Shown here piece by piece: positions 43,546 through 44,609 of a DNA stretch of 44,609 nucleotides. Origin of the DNA: Solobacterium sp. (GTDB taxonomy: Bacteria; Bacillota_I; Bacilli_A; Erysipelotrichales; Erysipelotrichaceae); NCBI GenBank assembly GCA_022486705.1, contig JAKVKC010000020.1:1-44609 (forward strand). The letters run 5' to 3'. The translations under genes were made by a program, and so were the position numbers. Position 1 is the stretch's first letter. Every line of letters starts with the position of its first letter. The notes beneath the pieces are model-generated. The model was not told where the DNA came from and searched no databases. It saw nothing but the letters and a program-made list of their open reading frames with translations.

Positions 43546-43634
43546 GATCACCTCTTCTTACAGCCATTACTATAGTAGAAAGGTCTGGAAGTGCTGTACC
43601 TAATCGTGTACAATGAAAAAAGAAAAGAAAAAAT

Positions 43635-44603
43635 ATGAAAACATATATTCCTTCGCTGGATGCCTTGATCTATCAGGCACTCAGCAGACATTCTGATCCG
43701 CATCATCTGATGTCAATGACGGAACTGCGGGCGAGCTGCGATCTGGCTGGCCATCCGGCTGACCGCCGCACGGTCTATAAGTCCATTGCCATGATGAAAG
43801 AAGCAGGCATCCCGATTCTTTTCGTCCGAAAGAATGGACAGCAGGGATATTATCTGAAGCATCCCTTTTCCAATGCTGAAGCGCTGTTCTTAATGAATGC
43901 ATGTGAGGAGTCCAGTGCACTGTCGCTTAATGAAACAGATGAATTAGTCTCTAAGATCAGCCAGCTGCTGCCTGAAAAGAAGATCAGTCAGCTTCCCCCG
44001 CTGTCTAGAAATCCGGCAAAGACGCAGCAGCGCGATATTCTGAAAGAAGCAGAAAAGCTTCTGCCGGCCATTGCACAGTATCGTTATGTTGAATTCCGCT
44101 ATTTTGATATAACCGTTTCTAAGAAAAAGAAATACCGCCGCGAAAATCAGAAATACCGTTTGGTGCCATATGCACTTGTTTCTGACAGCGGCAGATATTA
44201 TGTTGTTTTCTATTCTGATAAGCATCAGTCGTTTGCCAACTACCGCTTGGATAAAATGGATACGATCGTTATCAGCGATGAGAGCAGTGAAGGCGTTCCT
44301 TTCTCTTTGGCAGATCACCTGCGCACCTCCTTTCATATGTACCATGGGAGTGCCCAGACAGTGACCGCCGTCTTTGACGCCAGCATGTCATCGATCGTCT
44401 TTGATCAATTCGGAGAAGATATTCTGATCTCCAAAGCAGATGAGCATACATTTACTGCAAGCATCCGCACTGCCGTAACACCGACCCTGGTATCTTGGTT
44501 CCTGCAGTTCTATGATAAGGTTACGATCAAAAGACCGAAATCGCTGATTGAAGAATATCAGAAGATCGCACACTGTATCTTAAATACATATAAGGATGAA
44601 TAG
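43635..44603 (+). CDS. WYL-domain transcriptional regulator
   Basis: A 322-residue regulator with an N-terminal winged HTH (about 1-85: LIYQALSRHSDPHHLMSMTEL ... DRRTVYKSIAMMKEAGIPI) and a WYL-type ligand domain (about 140-230) with YRLVPYALVSDSGRYYVVFY and SFANYRLDKMDTI, followed by the WCX extension. WYL proteins bind nucleic acids or nucleotides and often control stress or defence genes. The promoter may be TACAAT at 43606-43611. It is divergent from the CDF operon, and its stop is followed within the window by a ribosome site for another gene. Confidence 0.9.
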   Translation: MKTYIPSLDALIYQALSRHSDPHHLMSMTELRASCDLAGHPADRRTVYKSIAMMKEAGIPILFVRKNGQQGYYLKHPFSNAEALFLMNACEESSALSLNETDELVSKISQLLPEKKISQLPPLSRNPAKTQQRDILKEAEKLLPAIAQYRYVEFRYFDITVSKKKKYRRENQKYRLVPYALVSDSGRYYVVFYSDKHQSFANYRLDKMDTIVISDESSEGVPFSLADHLRTSFHMYHGSAQTVTAVFDASMSSIVFDQFGEDILISKADEHTFTASIRTAVTPTLVSWFLQFYDKVTIKRPKSLIEEYQKIAHCILNTYKDE

Positions 44604-44609
44604 GAGGAT
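44602..44609 (+). promoter_or_regulatory. Ribosome binding site of the next gene
   Basis: AGGAGGA (44602-44608) overlaps the stop codon of the WYL gene and would serve a gene starting just past the window, probably cotranscribed. Confidence 0.6.

Noticed and set aside
43595-43634. Strong promoter for the WYL gene
   Set aside because: TACAAT at 43606-43611 is plausible, but no -35 box or ribosome site is clear; I mention it only within the gene entry.

Overview
The window looks like chromosomal DNA of a low-to-mid GC Bacillota, most likely an Erysipelotrichia-type gut or oral organism. Evidence: Gram-positive Shine-Dalgarno sequences (AGGAGG), a T-box leader, a THF riboswitch, a CIRCE element, a cre-like site, a V-type rather than F-type ATPase operon, a YitT-family protein, ECF-type FolT and a class I fumarase split into two subunits. 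This placement is an inference from gene content. I see no rRNA or tRNA genes, insertion sequences, phage genes or CRISPR arrays; the window reads as compact core chromosome.

Layout: 1-180 is the 5' end of a leftward gene cut by the window edge. 289-3976 is pheST behind a T-box leader. 4026-6475 holds four small genes (TrmO, an S51-like protein, acylphosphatase, a SpoU methyltransferase) in tightly abutting convergent pairs. 6537-8240 is a PEP carboxykinase-superfamily protein with a cre-like site upstream. 8407-11185 is a translationally coupled operon trhP1-trhP2-SpoU methyltransferase (tRNA U34 hydroxylation plus an RNA methylase). Divergent from it, 11245-14106 carries a THF riboswitch, folT, an aminotransferase and a zinc phospholipase C-like protein. 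14146-16960 holds leftward small genes: a PPase-like protein; an operon ArsR regulator, DEDDh exonuclease, 2-hydroxyacid dehydrogenase; and a membrane protein. 17038-19909 is a queuosine operon (tgt, queA, queH). 19923-22652 carries YitT, a TetR regulator with its own operator and partner gene, and RlmA.

22673-31094 is a nine-gene V-type ATPase operon (H/G, C, I, K, F, E, A, B, D in transcription order). Upstream of it, 31256-34916 is a five-gene operon: fumarase alpha, a DUF4230 membrane protein, fumarase beta, a DUF523/TudS-like protein and malic enzyme, i.e. fumarate to malate to pyruvate plus two accessory proteins. 34980-38055 has an XRE regulator and a MerR, lipoprotein, zinc-ribbon membrane protein operon. 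38220-40112 is htpG under a CIRCE element. The end has a YczE-like membrane protein, an operon of a small membrane protein, a CDF metal transporter and an EamA exporter, and a WYL regulator; the last bases contain the ribosome site of the next gene.

Themes: RNA modification is strongly represented (TrmO, two SpoU enzymes, TrhP1/P2, Tgt, QueA, QueH, RlmA), and several of these genes appear to be leaderless, with a -10 box 6-9 bases before the ATG and no Shine-Dalgarno. Central carbon and energy genes (PEPCK-like, fumarase, malic enzyme, V-ATPase) form a second theme.
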